From: Anthracocystis setariae
Lineage: Eukaryota > Basidiomycota > Ustilaginomycetes > Ustilaginales > Ustilaginaceae
NCBI GenBank assembly: GCA_928724745.1
Contig: CAKMXJ010000028.1
Location: 1-64,000, forward strand
Length of the DNA: 64,000 bases
Direction of reading: 5' to 3'
Positions 21,740 through 32,244 of this stretch are shown one piece after another (position 1 is the first letter of the stretch; each line of letters opens with the position of its first letter). The position numbers and the translations under genes were made by a program. The notes under the pieces were generated by a model. It did no database searches and had not been told where the DNA came from. It saw only the letters and a program-made list of their open reading frames with translations.

Positions 21740-22466
21740 GTCAATGGTCAAGATGCTGCGCCGAGGTTGGCTGCGGTGTCACAAACACTAGAGAGCGAAG
21801 ACCGTGCCGAAAATGGTGAGGATGAGCGTTCAAGTGCGTTGAGCTGGTTCGGTCCTGCGCCTGCGGCATTGCCGATAATCGATCCTGGAGGCGCCCATGT
21901 CTGCTGCTGAACACCGAAATGCCAACCGTGGTCCTGTTGGCGCTGCTCCGAGTTTGGTCGCGTAGCTGCGGTCGGGTTCTCCGAATCCTCCTCTCGCTGC
22001 TGACAAAGCTGCATCGGATCGCGTACCACCCACTACAGTACCCAGTACCCAGCAAACTCTGACGATGTTGCTCGCGCTGTTGCTGCTGGTGCTCAAGTGC
22101 TGCTGCTGCCGAAACTTGCTCTGCGACTGCGTGTGCAAACCCCATCTTCTCCAGTGCGGCCATCTGCAGATTCTGTCTGGTTCAACGCTGGAAAGTCGTC
22201 CCGATACAAGATGCGCAATGGTGCCCCGCCCCCAAGTGCAGCGGAGACACCTGCGGTATCCGCTTGCGTTGCATAGCTCGACAATGGGCTGTTGGGACCA
22301 CCAAGACCGGGTGCGCCGCCTTGCTGTCCCTGCATACCCTGCTGACCACCGCCTAACGCCCGGAAAAATTGCTAATATGCGGAAGCCTGTTTGCGAATGC
22401 TGCAAGCTGTTGATTCGGCCGTTGATTTGCAGAACCTGTTGTAGAGCCCAGAGAGTGTGCGGATAG
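21740..22466 (-). pseudogene. Decayed Gln/Gly-rich gene
   Basis: On the minus strand consecutive segments in different frames look coding: QLAAFANRLPHISNFSG near 22,390; a Gln/Gly-rich stretch MQGQQGGAPGLGGPNSP (from 22,335) leading to a DDFPALNQ motif near 22,200; MAALEKMGFAHAVAEQ then a Gln run (from 22,163); and a Pro/Asn/Gln-rich end near 21,750. DFPAL preceded by Gln/Gly-rich sequence is seen in the N-terminal part of some CCR4-NOT subunit 2-like proteins, but the diagnostic C-terminal domain is absent, so no name is given. Frame changes at three or more places make it a relic. Confidence 0.3.
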
Positions 22467-22551
22467 AGAGGTATGCATGCAATGAGGCGAAACGCAACGG
22501 ATGAGATCAGCGACTAGCTGTGGTGGGAGGAGGATTGAGAAACCTTGGTTC

Positions 22552-22604
22552 GAGCGGTTAAAGAGCGGTTAAAGAGCGGTTAAAGAGCGGTTAAAGAGCG
22601 GTTA
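22552..22604 (+). repeat. AGAGCGGTTAA tandem repeat, five copies
   Basis: Five near-perfect 11 bp copies between the Q-rich relic and the FAR1-like gene at 23,165. No function is evident. Confidence 0.9.
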
Positions 22605-23164
22605 CGTACCTGGTCTCTGCATGTCCGAGCACAAGTGAGAGCAGCGATTGTGCGGCTGAGGTCGACGTCTGCTGAAGCAAAGCTGGCAAAATTGGTAAAA
22701 ACGAGACCCAAGATGAAGACAGATTGTGTGTCACGCCTCCGTGACCTCTCGCGCGAGCCGGTCTAGGCTCCTTGCATTGGCTGCGGCGTGCCAAGAATGC
22801 TTGCCTTAAGCAACTGTATTCAGTCTTACACCTTCCTTAGGTACTTAAACTCGCTTGTTTCGGCTCTTCCGTCATTGCAATCAATGAAGTTCTCACCGTT
22901 ACATCAGCACCAAGGCTGAGCATGTGACATTGTGTGTATCACAGTATCACAGTGTAGTAGTGTCAGTCGTTGCGACGGGTGGCATCGCGGGTGCTGTTCA
23001 GCGTGATTGGGAAGGCGATCGGTGATCGGGTTACGGGTATCGGAAATCGGCGGCGTTGAAATCGATGGTGGCAACGTGGCTTGAGCTCGACTTAGCCGTT
23101 GCACCTCATTCCCAGCCACCATGACCACCTCGATTGCGCTTGCAACACGGATCGACAATGAACC
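22605..23164. other. Intergenic DNA upstream of the second FAR1-like gene
   Basis: No ORF of coding character. Contains ATCACAGTATCACAGTG near 22,938 and is the likely promoter region of the gene at 23,165; no TATA box is obvious. Confidence 0.45.
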
Positions 23165-24337
23165 ATGTCGACTTGCGGCTCATCCTCACCCTCGAAACAC
23201 TGTCAGTCCGAGCAGCCAAACTATCATTCTCGACTACAAGACCTTCGATTCAATCACTTTGACGAGTTGGTAGCGTTTCTGCAACAAGAGTCGGCCGCAC
23301 ATCGGCTATGCGCCTTTGATCTGGTCAAGACATCACTCGCTGGTTCGTCGTCGTCGGTGCTCGAGTCACCACGGCTTCAACGAGGACCTACCATCGCTCT
23401 GGTGTGCAAAGCTCGAGCATCCGACTCGGCACCGAGCACCGTCTCGCCATCGCCATCGCCATCGCCATCGCCATCCTCGTCGACATGCAAGTCCAAGACG
23501 ACGACTTGTCCTTTCCAAATGCTGCTCTTTGCATATTGGGACAGTTCGGTCAAGAGGTTCCTATGGCAATGCCGCGTAGTCAACGCATCCACAAATCATG
23601 CGCATCCACCACATACTCCTGGATCTCATTGCCAGGCACGCCCACCATGCTCGAACCTGCCGACGACAACCGCAATGCAACCGCGCCATGACACCTCCCC
23701 ACACCGTCATCGACATGTGCCAAAAGAGCACGACGACAACCACGACGACAACCACGAATCTCCTTGTGTGCGCAAGCTAGACCTGAAGCGCAAACGTACC
23801 AAGCGTGGCGATGGTTGTGTAGATGCGATGGGTGCTTCGGTAACGCGTGCGATGCGATCGAGTTCTTGCGTCGTTGATCTTGGCGGCTCTTGCTCGGCGG
23901 CTATATCCAACCAATCGACTCAAGTGCCGCATCAACTCCGCGAGACGGCCAAGCGGACCGTGCCCGATGCACACCCAAATGGAGAAGAGGATGTCGCCTT
24001 GGCACGCGCCAAACTGCGTTCGAATCGAGCATCGAGTGCTGATCCGCTGGGATTGGTGAATCGGATGATCGAAGCATGGAGCCTTGTCTGGTATTTGAAT
24101 GAGGACGCCCTTGGGAGCTGTGTCGGTGCTTTGGCTGCTGATACCAGCTGTTCGGACGACACGACCACAACTGCCGCCTCCGCATCCGCCTCCGCCTCTG
24201 CATCCCCCTCCGCATCTCATCGTCTTGCTCCACGAGGCGCAACAAAGCTCGAGCTTAGTATGCAACAATGGCTCGACTTGCTAAGATATCGACTCGACAT
24301 TTGGGACCGCAAACTCACCCAAACCATCTTGGAATGA
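23165..24337 (+). CDS. Second FAR1/WRKY-GCM1-like zinc-finger protein
   Basis: A 390-residue protein with the same domain order as the gene at 20,496: FNHFDELVAFLQQE, a hydrophobic strand with LCAFDLVKTS, Cys81 (IALVCKA), a Ser/Pro loop, Cys115 in TTTCPFQ, Trp134 and His145-Ala-His147. The final pair reads NHAH rather than HNH, but spacing from Cys115 is 29, within reach of the family. The Pro-Ser repeats in the loop come from a CCATCG microsatellite (23,449-23,478), in the same loop as the Gln-Thr run of its paralogue. C-terminal to the finger are basic KRKR stretches that could be nuclear signals and a Leu-rich segment. No transposase domain. Gene pair spacing is 1.7 kb, same strand. Confidence 0.5.
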   Translation: MSTCGSSSPSKHCQSEQPNYHSRLQDLRFNHFDELVAFLQQESAAHRLCAFDLVKTSLAGSSSSVLESPRLQRGPTIALVCKARASDSAPSTVSPSPSPSPSPSSSTCKSKTTTCPFQMLLFAYWDSSVKRFLWQCRVVNASTNHAHPPHTPGSHCQARPPCSNLPTTTAMQPRHDTSPHRHRHVPKEHDDNHDDNHESPCVRKLDLKRKRTKRGDGCVDAMGASVTRAMRSSSCVVDLGGSCSAAISNQSTQVPHQLRETAKRTVPDAHPNGEEDVALARAKLRSNRASSADPLGLVNRMIEAWSLVWYLNEDALGSCVGALAADTSCSDDTTTTAASASASASASPSASHRLAPRGATKLELSMQQWLDLLRYRLDIWDRKLTQTILE

Positions 24338-24815
24338 TACCCCTAACACCATGAATGGCAACGTCATGCTTTCCATGCTTCTTGTACCGTGCTGTACCGT
24401 ACTGTGTTGTGTTTGTTGCGTTGTGTTGGGCTGAGCTCGGTTAGACTGGATTGGATGTAGGCTGGGCAGTGGCAAGATGGGTTGGCAACCTTTGCATCGC
24501 GGTGGCCAAGATTCGGGACACGCATGGGACGCGCTGACAAAGAGCCCAGTTGTCGCAACGAAGGAGGATACAATCGAGATTAGAGGTCACACTTTGGGTG
24601 GCGACGGGTAGCGCACAACGAGCAGAGGTGCCAGCAAGTCAGACACATGCGGAATAGAAGGAAAGGACGTCGAATCACGACGACATTGGATACACTGACA
24701 GTACAGAGCAGAGGAACAGAAACGAGGTGACAATGAATACACGAGTACAAAAGAAGCAAGGCTGCGAATGCGGTTGCGAGTGGGACTGCGACTGGAACTG
24801 CGACTGGGACTGCGA
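24338..24815. other. Convergent intergenic region
   Basis: Lies between the 3' ends of the FAR1-like gene and the Gag-like gene. Contains a CTGTACCGTACTGTG burst at 24,389. Nothing else recognised. Confidence 0.45.
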
Positions 24816-26445
24816 TCAAGATTCGGACTCAGCGAGAATACGGTTCACTTCATTGCTGACCATGTCAAGAGCTCCAACGACACGGGAGAGCCTGGCATCG
24901 CGATCGTTCTGGTGTTCTCCGGAACTGTTCTGCGCGTTGGTGTTTCTGGAGACAAACATGCCGCGTGCGTTTCGAGGAGATTGATCAGCCAGCTGCTTCT
25001 GTCGATTCCTGTTGCGATGAAGACGATCTTGGCGATAGTAAGTTGAAGAGCCTCTTCGCTTCTTGTTCGTCGAGGGAGATGGCTGCTGGACACCGTCGGC
25101 GCCGTTGGTAGACGGAATGGGTGCAAGAGAAGTTGACCGTGTCGATGCTGAATGGGGCGGTTGATCATCGTTGAGATCGAAGCCGACCAGGTCTTGCTCG
25201 TCCTCACCATGCTGATGTGGTCGGCGGCGTTGTGGATCCTGAGCGAGATCAAGGTCGGTGTCGTCCTGCTCATTGCCGGACTCCCCAGAGTCGCTAACGA
25301 CCAGACCTCGACCTGCATGGCGTCTATCGAGACGATGTCTGGGCGAATGACGATCGAGTTCGTTGTCTCGATCGTCGTGCATCATGTCGGAGGGCGCATC
25401 ATCAGCAAAAGCGATAGCGTCGTACTGGTGGGCGTCACCGTTGTGCATATCGCAGAGGGCATCGTCATCTGCAGATGCCTGACGAAACGGGTGGCGGCTC
25501 AGCGTATGGTGATTGACGATGGGAGCGGGAGCATGGCGTCGAGCCAAGCCAGGCGAGGGGAGAGGAGAGATAGGTCGAGATGATTCGGAGCGAGCCACTC
25601 GGGGCATGGGCCGGCAGGCTGCGGCCCAAGCACGGACGGTGGCATCGCACACCTTTTTGAAATCGTTCTTGTCGGCATCGTTGAGCGCCGAGATGGCCTG
25701 GCTGGCGCATTTGGCGAGAGTGTTGCGACTGCCAAGCTGAGCGAGCTTGATTCGCAAGAGCTCCGTCTGACCACGAGCAGAGAGGTGGGCTTTGTCGATC
25801 GCTTGGCTGACATCGTAGAGCTGTGGATCGGAAGTGGAGCCAAGCCAGGCGCAATGCAAAGCAAAGCAAGCAATCGATTCAGGTAAGGCACGGGTTCGGG
25901 TGGGCGGATATGTGAAAGGAGAAGCGAGCCAGCTTGGCAGCAAGCACGTGGAAAGGAGTGCGAGCCATGCTTACCATGTTGAGCTCGTCGTGGAGCTGAA
26001 ACGGAGTGCGACAACGGTCAAGCAGGTGCAGACGAGTGTGGAATGCGAAGAGCGGTTCGGACGCGTGCGAGGAGGCGGCATGCCCACTGGGTGGCGGTGA
26101 CGATACGAGCGTATCAATCGGAGAGAGGTGTTGAGGAGGAATTGGTCTCGAAAATCTTGCGAGAAACTCGTTTCGGATCTCGAGGATCGAGAGGCCATCG
26201 GGCCGATTTGTGATCAGAGTGCGAAACCAAGATAGGGCTGCATCCTTAAGACAAGTTTCGAGCAGCAGCACCACAGCCTCATTCGAAGGCCATCCATCTT
26301 TGATCTGTTGCTTGACGAAGCTTGCCCACCACGGCCAACCTTCGCCAGTACCATCGAAAGTCGAAACACGAGCGGAAGAACGAGAACGAGACGCGCCATT
26401 GGCACCGCGCTCTAGTCGATGCGTGCGATCCATCGGATTGACCAT
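24816..26445 (-). CDS. Stand-alone Gag-like protein, two exons
   Basis: Exon 1 is 26445-25975 and exon 2 is 25820-24816. The consensus donor ATG/GTAAGC and acceptor ATCCACAG keep the frame and give 491 residues; the intron is 154 bases. Residues 28-155 resemble retrotransposon Gag (capsid): STFDGTGEGWPWWASFV, LLLETCLKDAALSWFRTL, then ILEIRNEFLARFS. Exon 2 begins LYDVSQAIDKAHLSARGQ and continues into a long acidic, Arg/Gln-rich tail ending in a short helix. There is no Cys-knuckle, protease, reverse transcriptase or LTR nearby, and the frame is intact, so the gene may be domesticated from an LTR element. Particle formation or nucleic-acid binding are possible but unproven. The gene converges with the FAR1-like gene. 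Confidence 0.55.
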
Positions 26446-26720
26446 GATGCTAATGGAGGAGCGATGGTTGAGCGAAGCGAACAGAGCGATGGGCGATGGG
26501 CGATGGGCGATGGGGCGATAGGCGACGAGGAATCAGAGAACGAGTCTGAATGCAGAAGTCGAGTTCGAGTCGCAGCGAACCATCGACTCAGCCATCGACT
26601 CGGCCATCGGACACTGAAGCGAAGATTGTGATGGTGATGGTGATGGTGATGGTGATGGTGATGGTGATGGTGATGGTGATGGTGATGGTGACAACTTTGT
26701 TTGTGTGTCGGAACTCTCCG

Positions 26721-26759
<39 letters not shown>

Positions 26760-27944
26760 TAGCAAAAATGTCGCATCAAATCTCCGATCGATAGTCAGAC
26801 TGAACCGAATCGGTGGATCGGGAGGACACGTGCTCTTTCGTGATCTCTCTCGCGTTGAGAGGGTTTTGTTCAATTTGTTGATTGTTCTGCTCAGTGTGAC
26901 ATCTCAATTAGGCTGACTCGCACCTGGCCAGAATTAATTTCGATTTAGATATCTGACCCTATTTTTGTTGGGTTTTTTCGGGGCTTTTTTGCCAGGTTTT
27001 TTTATTTATTTTTTATTTTCTTTTATTTTTTGGGTTTCATCGAGTTGAACAATTTGCACGGTAGTCTGCAGTACGTGAGACCAGTTTGGCTTGCATTGAC
27101 GGCCCACACTTTTCACCGATCCTGCCTGCCGCACACAGGCCGCTTGCGTGGTATGCAGTGCAGTGACCCTGTCCAGCTCACTTGCGTTCCAACCACGCCA
27201 CCGTGAGCAATGCAAGGTGCCTCGGACTGGCACGTGCATGGCAGCTCACTCGTGCGGTAGAGTTCTCGGGCGAGACGTCACATAGGCGTGACAGATAGGC
27301 CTCGTATCAGTGTTGTTGTGGAGGGATAGGGAGAGAGATGCGGACCCATGCTCGGCGAGACCTTTTCCGACTTGGTCGCGTCGAAAATTGCGATTTCCAA
27401 AAAATGCGCGCCTCCACCGGGCTCAGTACGGTCAGCGCACAGAATTCTTTGTGTACAGTACAGTACAGTACAGTACAGTGCGGTAAGGGACAGTTAAGAC
27501 CAAAGTGAAAAAATAGAGTTTGCCGCAAAGCCCTTTTTGTCCAAGGATCAGACCCTAAAAGCCTCTCATGAGCTTGATCTACTTCCAAATCTGCTATGCA
27601 AGGTTCAAATGGGCAACATCAACGGTGTTATGATGATGAAGTCAAATGACGAAGAAAACGCTCAGTCAAGGTTTTAAATGGCGGCCTCGCGCGTCGCAGT
27701 GTGGAGCGGGAAAAACAAGCACCCTAAAAATGCAAGCAACGTCCTGTTCCGAAAATAGGATTCTCGGGTGCACTACTTTCGCCTGTAACTCTTTAAATGT
27801 CTAGCTTTTGATATATCTGAGGCCTTCAATGCTTTGTGTTGGATCGAAATCATATAAAGAATCAAACATAAATCAGCATGAACGGTGCATAAACAAGTAT
27901 GCAACGGTCTGCGACCAAGTCAGAAAGGCAAAGGTTTGAAAATT
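26446..27944. other. Intergenic DNA with microsatellites
   Basis: After the GGTGAT and CT repeats the region is T-rich near 27,000. It holds CAGTA repeats at 27,455-27,480 and no convincing gene. A short TATATCTGAGG-like sequence near 27,813 is unexplained. Confidence 0.5.
26628..26692 (+). repeat. GGTGAT hexamer microsatellite
   Basis: About ten copies, followed at 26,724-26,752 by a (CT)n run. Both lie just upstream of the Gag-like gene on its strand. Confidence 0.9.
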
Positions 27945-28574
27945 CTACAGGCCGCTGCAGGTGGCTGAAACGCGTCGAGAGATACCATGAGTCTCACGGG
28001 CCGCACGAATTAGGATATGGTCTGCAGTTAACGATGACATGAACTTGTTGCACACAAACGGACGGCTCCCCGTCGCGATGTGGAAAAGCTTGTGTGAAGA
28101 TCCATTATGACGATCGGGCTCAGGTGCACGCAAACATCTAAAAAAGGGAATCTTTTCTCTCCAAATTGTTCCTCGCCGTGACACTGGACGGGACATACAT
28201 GGTGAATTCAGTCAGCAAATTGTCTTCATTAACACCGTTGATGTAGCACTTTGACAGCCCGAACAAACTACTGATGAGCTGATCTATTGTGTCCGGAGGT
28301 GAACAGATTGTATCTCTGGACCGACATATAGTTATGTTGAGGCTCAGTGTTGGGCAAGCGTCTAAAACAGCGAGGGACATACAGTTCACACGTTGATTAT
28401 GCACCCGTCTCTGCTTGGCTTGGTGTTTCTCGACTGTAAAAGCGCATTGCACTCGCTCGCTGTTGTAAGCGGATTGCGTAGCAACCAGGCTTTCAAGAGG
28501 CTGTATCCCGATTTCATGTAGCAAAGTTGCCGCCGTCGGGAGCTACAGTCGCTACGTTGCCTTTGGCGAGTCAA
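27945..28574 (-). pseudogene. Hypothetical gene with one frameshift
   Basis: Two overlapping minus-strand frames look like one broken gene. The upstream part (28524-28138) includes CRSRDTICSPPDTIDQLISS and LLTEFTMYVPSSVTARNNLE. The downstream part, entered near 28,150, reads FRCLRAPEPDRHNG, ATGSRPFVCNKFMSSLTAD and ends RRVSATCSGL. A single base change at the T/A run near 28,141-28,146 would join them. No family recognised; no signal peptide seen. A short intron is an alternative to a frameshift. Confidence 0.35.
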
Positions 28575-28768
28575 GTTCTGTGGTGCGTGGATGCTTCAGT
28601 GCCTCCGCTGTCTGTGTGATTTCAGCTTCAACGAATGACGGAGCGATGACAGCTTCTGCATCATGGCGGCGGGCTCTGCAGATTATAGAGGCCTGTGAAA
28701 TCCCTCGCTCCACTCGATGTCATGACAGTTGCATCAATCAATTAGCAGACACGTACCAGCCAACCTGA

Positions 28769-29219
28769 TCACTTGCCCTCCTCCTCGTTGACGGATCTTG
28801 CCGAGGATGCTTGTTCTAGACGCGCGTGAGTGCAATGACAAGATGCCTCGTCGGTCAGTATACTTGGCGAAACGGCACTATGTTTAACCCTAGCTTTACA
28901 GACCATTCTAGATTCTGCATCCGAGTCTGCAGTCTCATCTGTAGCGGCAAGCATCTTTCCAATGACACGGCTCAGCCCACCAACGTCTGGCAAAGCTATA
29001 CTGACACGTACAGGTGGCCTTCTTTTTTTTCTCGGTGTGACCATCATTGGCTCCCGACGCAGGGATAGTGGACAGTTGCATCCGACGACAAAAAAAAAAT
29101 GTGATTGTGGGAAAGGGTTTGTGCGCAAGTGCGTGCCCGAATGCCTGTGGCAAGCTGCTGCCGATCGCCTCATCCGAAATGTGGCAGGAAAATATGGTCA
29201 AAGACTTCCGCGTCTCCAT
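28769..29219 (-). pseudogene. Hypothetical gene, frame broken at an A run
   Basis: The first part starts METRKSLTIFSCHISDEA (29,219) and continues to the basic HTEKKKKAT. From a run of eight A near 29,024 a second frame continues as RRPPVRVSIALPDVGGLSRVIG and stays open to 28,769, ending NEEEGK. The two halves join if one A is removed. No domain recognised. The homopolymer makes a sequencing error possible. Confidence 0.3.
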
Positions 29220-30175
29220 CGGGGATCCCGACGAAAGCGATTGCCTTTGCGGTGGTTGACAGTGTCATGTGGCTCGGGACAATAAGAATGTGATGGCGTA
29301 GAGCATATAAAGCAGACGGCGACCAGCCGATAGATACAGTGTGATCACAGTGAAAAAGCTCAAGTTCTAGCTCAAAACAGCTGGGTCCAGCCGATTAGGT
29401 TCGCCGCTGCTAGTCACACCGCTCAAGCGCCTCTCACTTTCTGGCTCGCTATTGACCACGCACGCGCACATCCGCACACGCACACGCACACGCGCACACT
29501 TATTGGCTGCGGTGAGCCAGCGCTCTTGTTGGCTTGACTAGGCTTGTTCGCTCGTTGTTTCATTCATCATTGGCTCGGTTGGTTTCAGGAAAGGCAAAAT
29601 CACAGAGAGAGGCAAAGGGCAGGAGCAGAGCCTTTGTCGGATTGTGCCGAGGCAAGAGGCTCGATGCCCTGACGGGTAGTCTGCGCTGCTGCGGCTCTCT
29701 CTGCCACTGTGTCCGTCTGACTCTAATTTGTTGCCCTCGAAAGGTTTCTTACACGCAAGTAGGATCGCAAGGCACTCGATTGGCTCAAACTTCCTCCTGG
29801 GCACCCTCGCAGCAGCATCGTTACCACCACCAACAGCTCCATTTTTAGCTCCAGCTATGGCTCCGGCTGTGGCTCCGGCTAGGGCTTCCATTCTCAATCT
29901 TGTGCCCAAGCTCGCCCCGCGAGAGCACCTGACCATCGACGACCCCAATATCTTCGGGCTTCACTCCTTGGCGAACGCAAAAAGTACTCAATCGGTACTG
30001 AACAGTTTCTGCAGAATAGCCCAACTGAATCAACGCACGCTGTTGGATGGAACGGAGCTAGATACCTCTGCGCCAAGGGTCCAGAACCTCTCTCGCCTCC
30101 TGTTCCTCCCCCTTCCGAACGCTCCACTGCGTCTTCATCGGCCATCGACCTCCTTGACGAAGAGGTCCAGCTAGA
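29220..30175. other. Intergenic or unresolved DNA
   Basis: ORFs on both strands (for example 29728-30174 plus and 29538-29948 minus) overlap each other and neither has a recognisable domain, splice pattern or codon bias that would decide. A (CACACG)n stretch lies at 29,460-29,500, and a TATAAAG sequence at 29,307 resembles the TATA region of the LTR at 31,679-32,050. Confidence 0.4.
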
Positions 30176-30830
30176 TTATGATGATGACGATGACAAGCCA
30201 TCTTGCTGCTTCGAGAGGAGTTGCGAGATGAAGCTGTACATGTGTCGCTTCGCGTCCGCCTGGCATAACGACTTGAGGCAATCCGTAATCTCTTGCAACT
30301 TGTCGAAGCCCATCTTAAGGTCTTGCCGCCGAGCGTGCTGATACTGGGTCCAGCTCATCGCACTTGTGCCCTTCGCCGTTGATGCTGGAGATGTCGTCAG
30401 AGATGCTGGGTTGCGAGTTTCGGTTGGAGTCGATGTCTTGCCCGACCTGACACTGTTCGAGACGGTGGTCGTGGCCTTCGAAGCTTGCAAAATCTCGTTT
30501 TCGTGGGTGGAGAGCATGGTGAGCGTTGATGGCACGCTCGTTGTGCCAGCGTTGGATCAGTCCATGGTTCTCTGCATCGGGATGGGAAGACGAAGAGGCT
30601 CCGAAAAGCTATTCCATCGGATCCCCTCGCAGAGCAAACTCTTCGACACCATCCGACATCGATGTTGTTGCTGCTGTTGGCGATCCTAGCGCCTGATCGG
30701 CTCGCGCTGACCGATAAGCGATGAGGGGGAATCGGCGACATCGGCATCGCCGATATAGGAGTCCTTGTAGGGGCCCGTGACCTGCATACACATGTTCTGG
30801 TCTGTCTCGTCCTGGGTAGAGTACACCGAA
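30176..30830 (-). pseudogene. Decayed bHLH-like gene
   Basis: The 3' part (30535-30176) is open and holds QYQHARRQDLKMGFDKLQEI followed by a second helix with SFISQLLSKQQDG, which resembles a basic helix-loop-helix DNA-binding domain, and ends in a Ser run. Upstream, segments in three frames read TQDETDQNMCMQVTGPYKDS, SPTAATTSMSDGVEEFAL and SFSEPLRLPIPMQRTMD, interrupted by stops. This fits an N-terminal regulator region that has decayed, or a gene with several introns not resolved here. The basic region is short and the assignment is weak. Confidence 0.35.
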
Positions 30831-31170
30831 TAAAACACAAGAGTTAGCTAGCTACATCACTGTCCTTACCACAACCCATCTTGATCTCCTGTCCGTAGTC
30901 CGGCTCCCTAATACTAAGTGCTCTACCCGACGTTGTGCGATATCCCACCGAAACCTCAACAGCTGCCGCTTGGCAAGCAGCGCTCTGGTCATGGTTCCTA
31001 GCGCGGTCCACATCTTACACAGCTGCCTGCTGGGCGTCGCCCATCGGCTTTGTCGATAAGAGAGGGGCCTGAGCAAATACGACGCGTCACAACGCCACAC
31101 TTTTGCTTTGATCACACTGTCGGTTCAATCCGCTCGATTAGGATTTGACAACAGAGCGGGCAGCAAGCCA

Positions 31171-31206
31171 GCCAGACAGCCAGACAGCCAGACAGCCAGA
31201 CAGCCA
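31171..31206 (+). repeat. CCAGACAG tandem repeat
   Basis: Four to five 8 bp copies. A second simple repeat, GAGCC, six copies, lies at 31,287-31,316. Confidence 0.85.
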
Positions 31207-31326
31207 TCCTGGAAGCAAGTGCGCAATCACTGATCCTCCTCCCCCAAGATATTTGGGTTCGGGCGCTCTGACAGAGGGTCACAGACCCGAGCCGAGCCGA
31301 GCCGAGCCGAGCCGAGTCAATTCGAA

Positions 31327-31656
31327 CGGCTGAACGTCGTCGCGCTCAGTGATGCCTTTCACAAGATTGACTGGCTGCTCGATGTGCTCTAAGGCTTGGG
31401 TATCATCAAAGGAGGCATCGTGCTTCATACTGACAATGTAGCAGCTCAGAAGGTTACAATGTCGGACGGTCCTCAACAAAACAAGGCTCTCACACTGCGC
31501 GCAGCATACGTCAAGGACGTTGTTCAGGAAGGTACGGTCAGCATCAATTGGATTGAAAGCAAATTCCAGGTGGCTGATGGTTTGACAAAGCTGTTGAAGC
31601 TTCGAGGAAGCTTCAAGTCCCGTGATGACTTGGGAGTGAAGGAGGTTGTGGATTGA
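31327..31656 (+). pseudogene. Ty1/copia RNase H relic
   Basis: The last 105 codons of a copia polyprotein. VALSDAFHKIDWLLDVL is followed by a TAA stop (31,390) and then GLGIIKGGIVLHTDNVAAQK, ending WIESKFQVADGLTKLL. HTDN with the downstream ADxxTK signature is diagnostic of the copia RNase H end. The in-frame stop makes it non-functional. A purine-rich tract GATGGAGGAG follows 15 bases after the stop, then the LTR. Confidence 0.8.
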
Positions 31657-31678
31657 CGGGTCCTTGCCGATGGAGGAG

Positions 31679-32050
31679 TGCAGGATTTCTGGAGGACTAG
31701 CGTGTCAGCTCGGCCGGTGAAGCTGAGCTTCCGGCTCCCGAGACAATGCAATGTCCACAGGCCACCTTGCTTTTACACCATACACTCTTGTCTTGCGACT
31801 GTGACCAGATACACTGTTTTTAACATCTTTATCGGAATCCCGGAACCAGTTTGCTTTATCTTCGACTTAAGCACGGCTCAACAAACAGATGCAACCCTCA
31901 CTGACGTCGGGGCTTCTTCCCCCATAGAGAGACTCATGTTGAGGCCATGCGTGTGTTCTCGTTTGCATTCATAAGCATAGCGTAGAGCACATATATACTC
32001 ACACACCAACCACAGTCACTTTTCCTACAACAAGAATTGCTCGACCATCA
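31679..32050 (+). mobile_element. 3' LTR of the copia relic
   Basis: Begins TGCAGGATTTC directly after the polypurine tract. Its first 180 bp match the solo fragment at 12,680-12,865. A TATA-like CATATATACTC lies at 31,990. The right end is uncertain because no second copy with flanks is present. Confidence 0.6.
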
Positions 32051-32244
32051 ACGTGTGTGCGCGACTGAACCAAGAAATGACGATGATAGAGTGGATCACT
32101 TCGAGCCTCATCGATGCAACGAACCGACGAGGTCTGTGTAGATCTAACATCCTTGCTAGGGTCGGGTCGATGTTTGCTTTGCTTTGCTTTGCTTACTTGC
32201 TTGCCAACTACGTTGACTACAGGGCTGCTCCAAATCCGGCATAG

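Noticed and set aside
21740..22466. Naming the Q-rich relic as a CCR4-NOT subunit 2 gene
   Set aside because: Only a DFPAL motif and composition support it; the diagnostic C-terminal domain is absent.
22552..22604. Tandem repeats as a CRISPR-like array
   Set aside because: Contiguous 11-mers without spacers in a eukaryotic genome.
29538..30174. Overlapping ORFs on both strands at 29.5-30.2 kb as genes
   Set aside because: No domain, splice pattern or similarity decides between them; left as unresolved.
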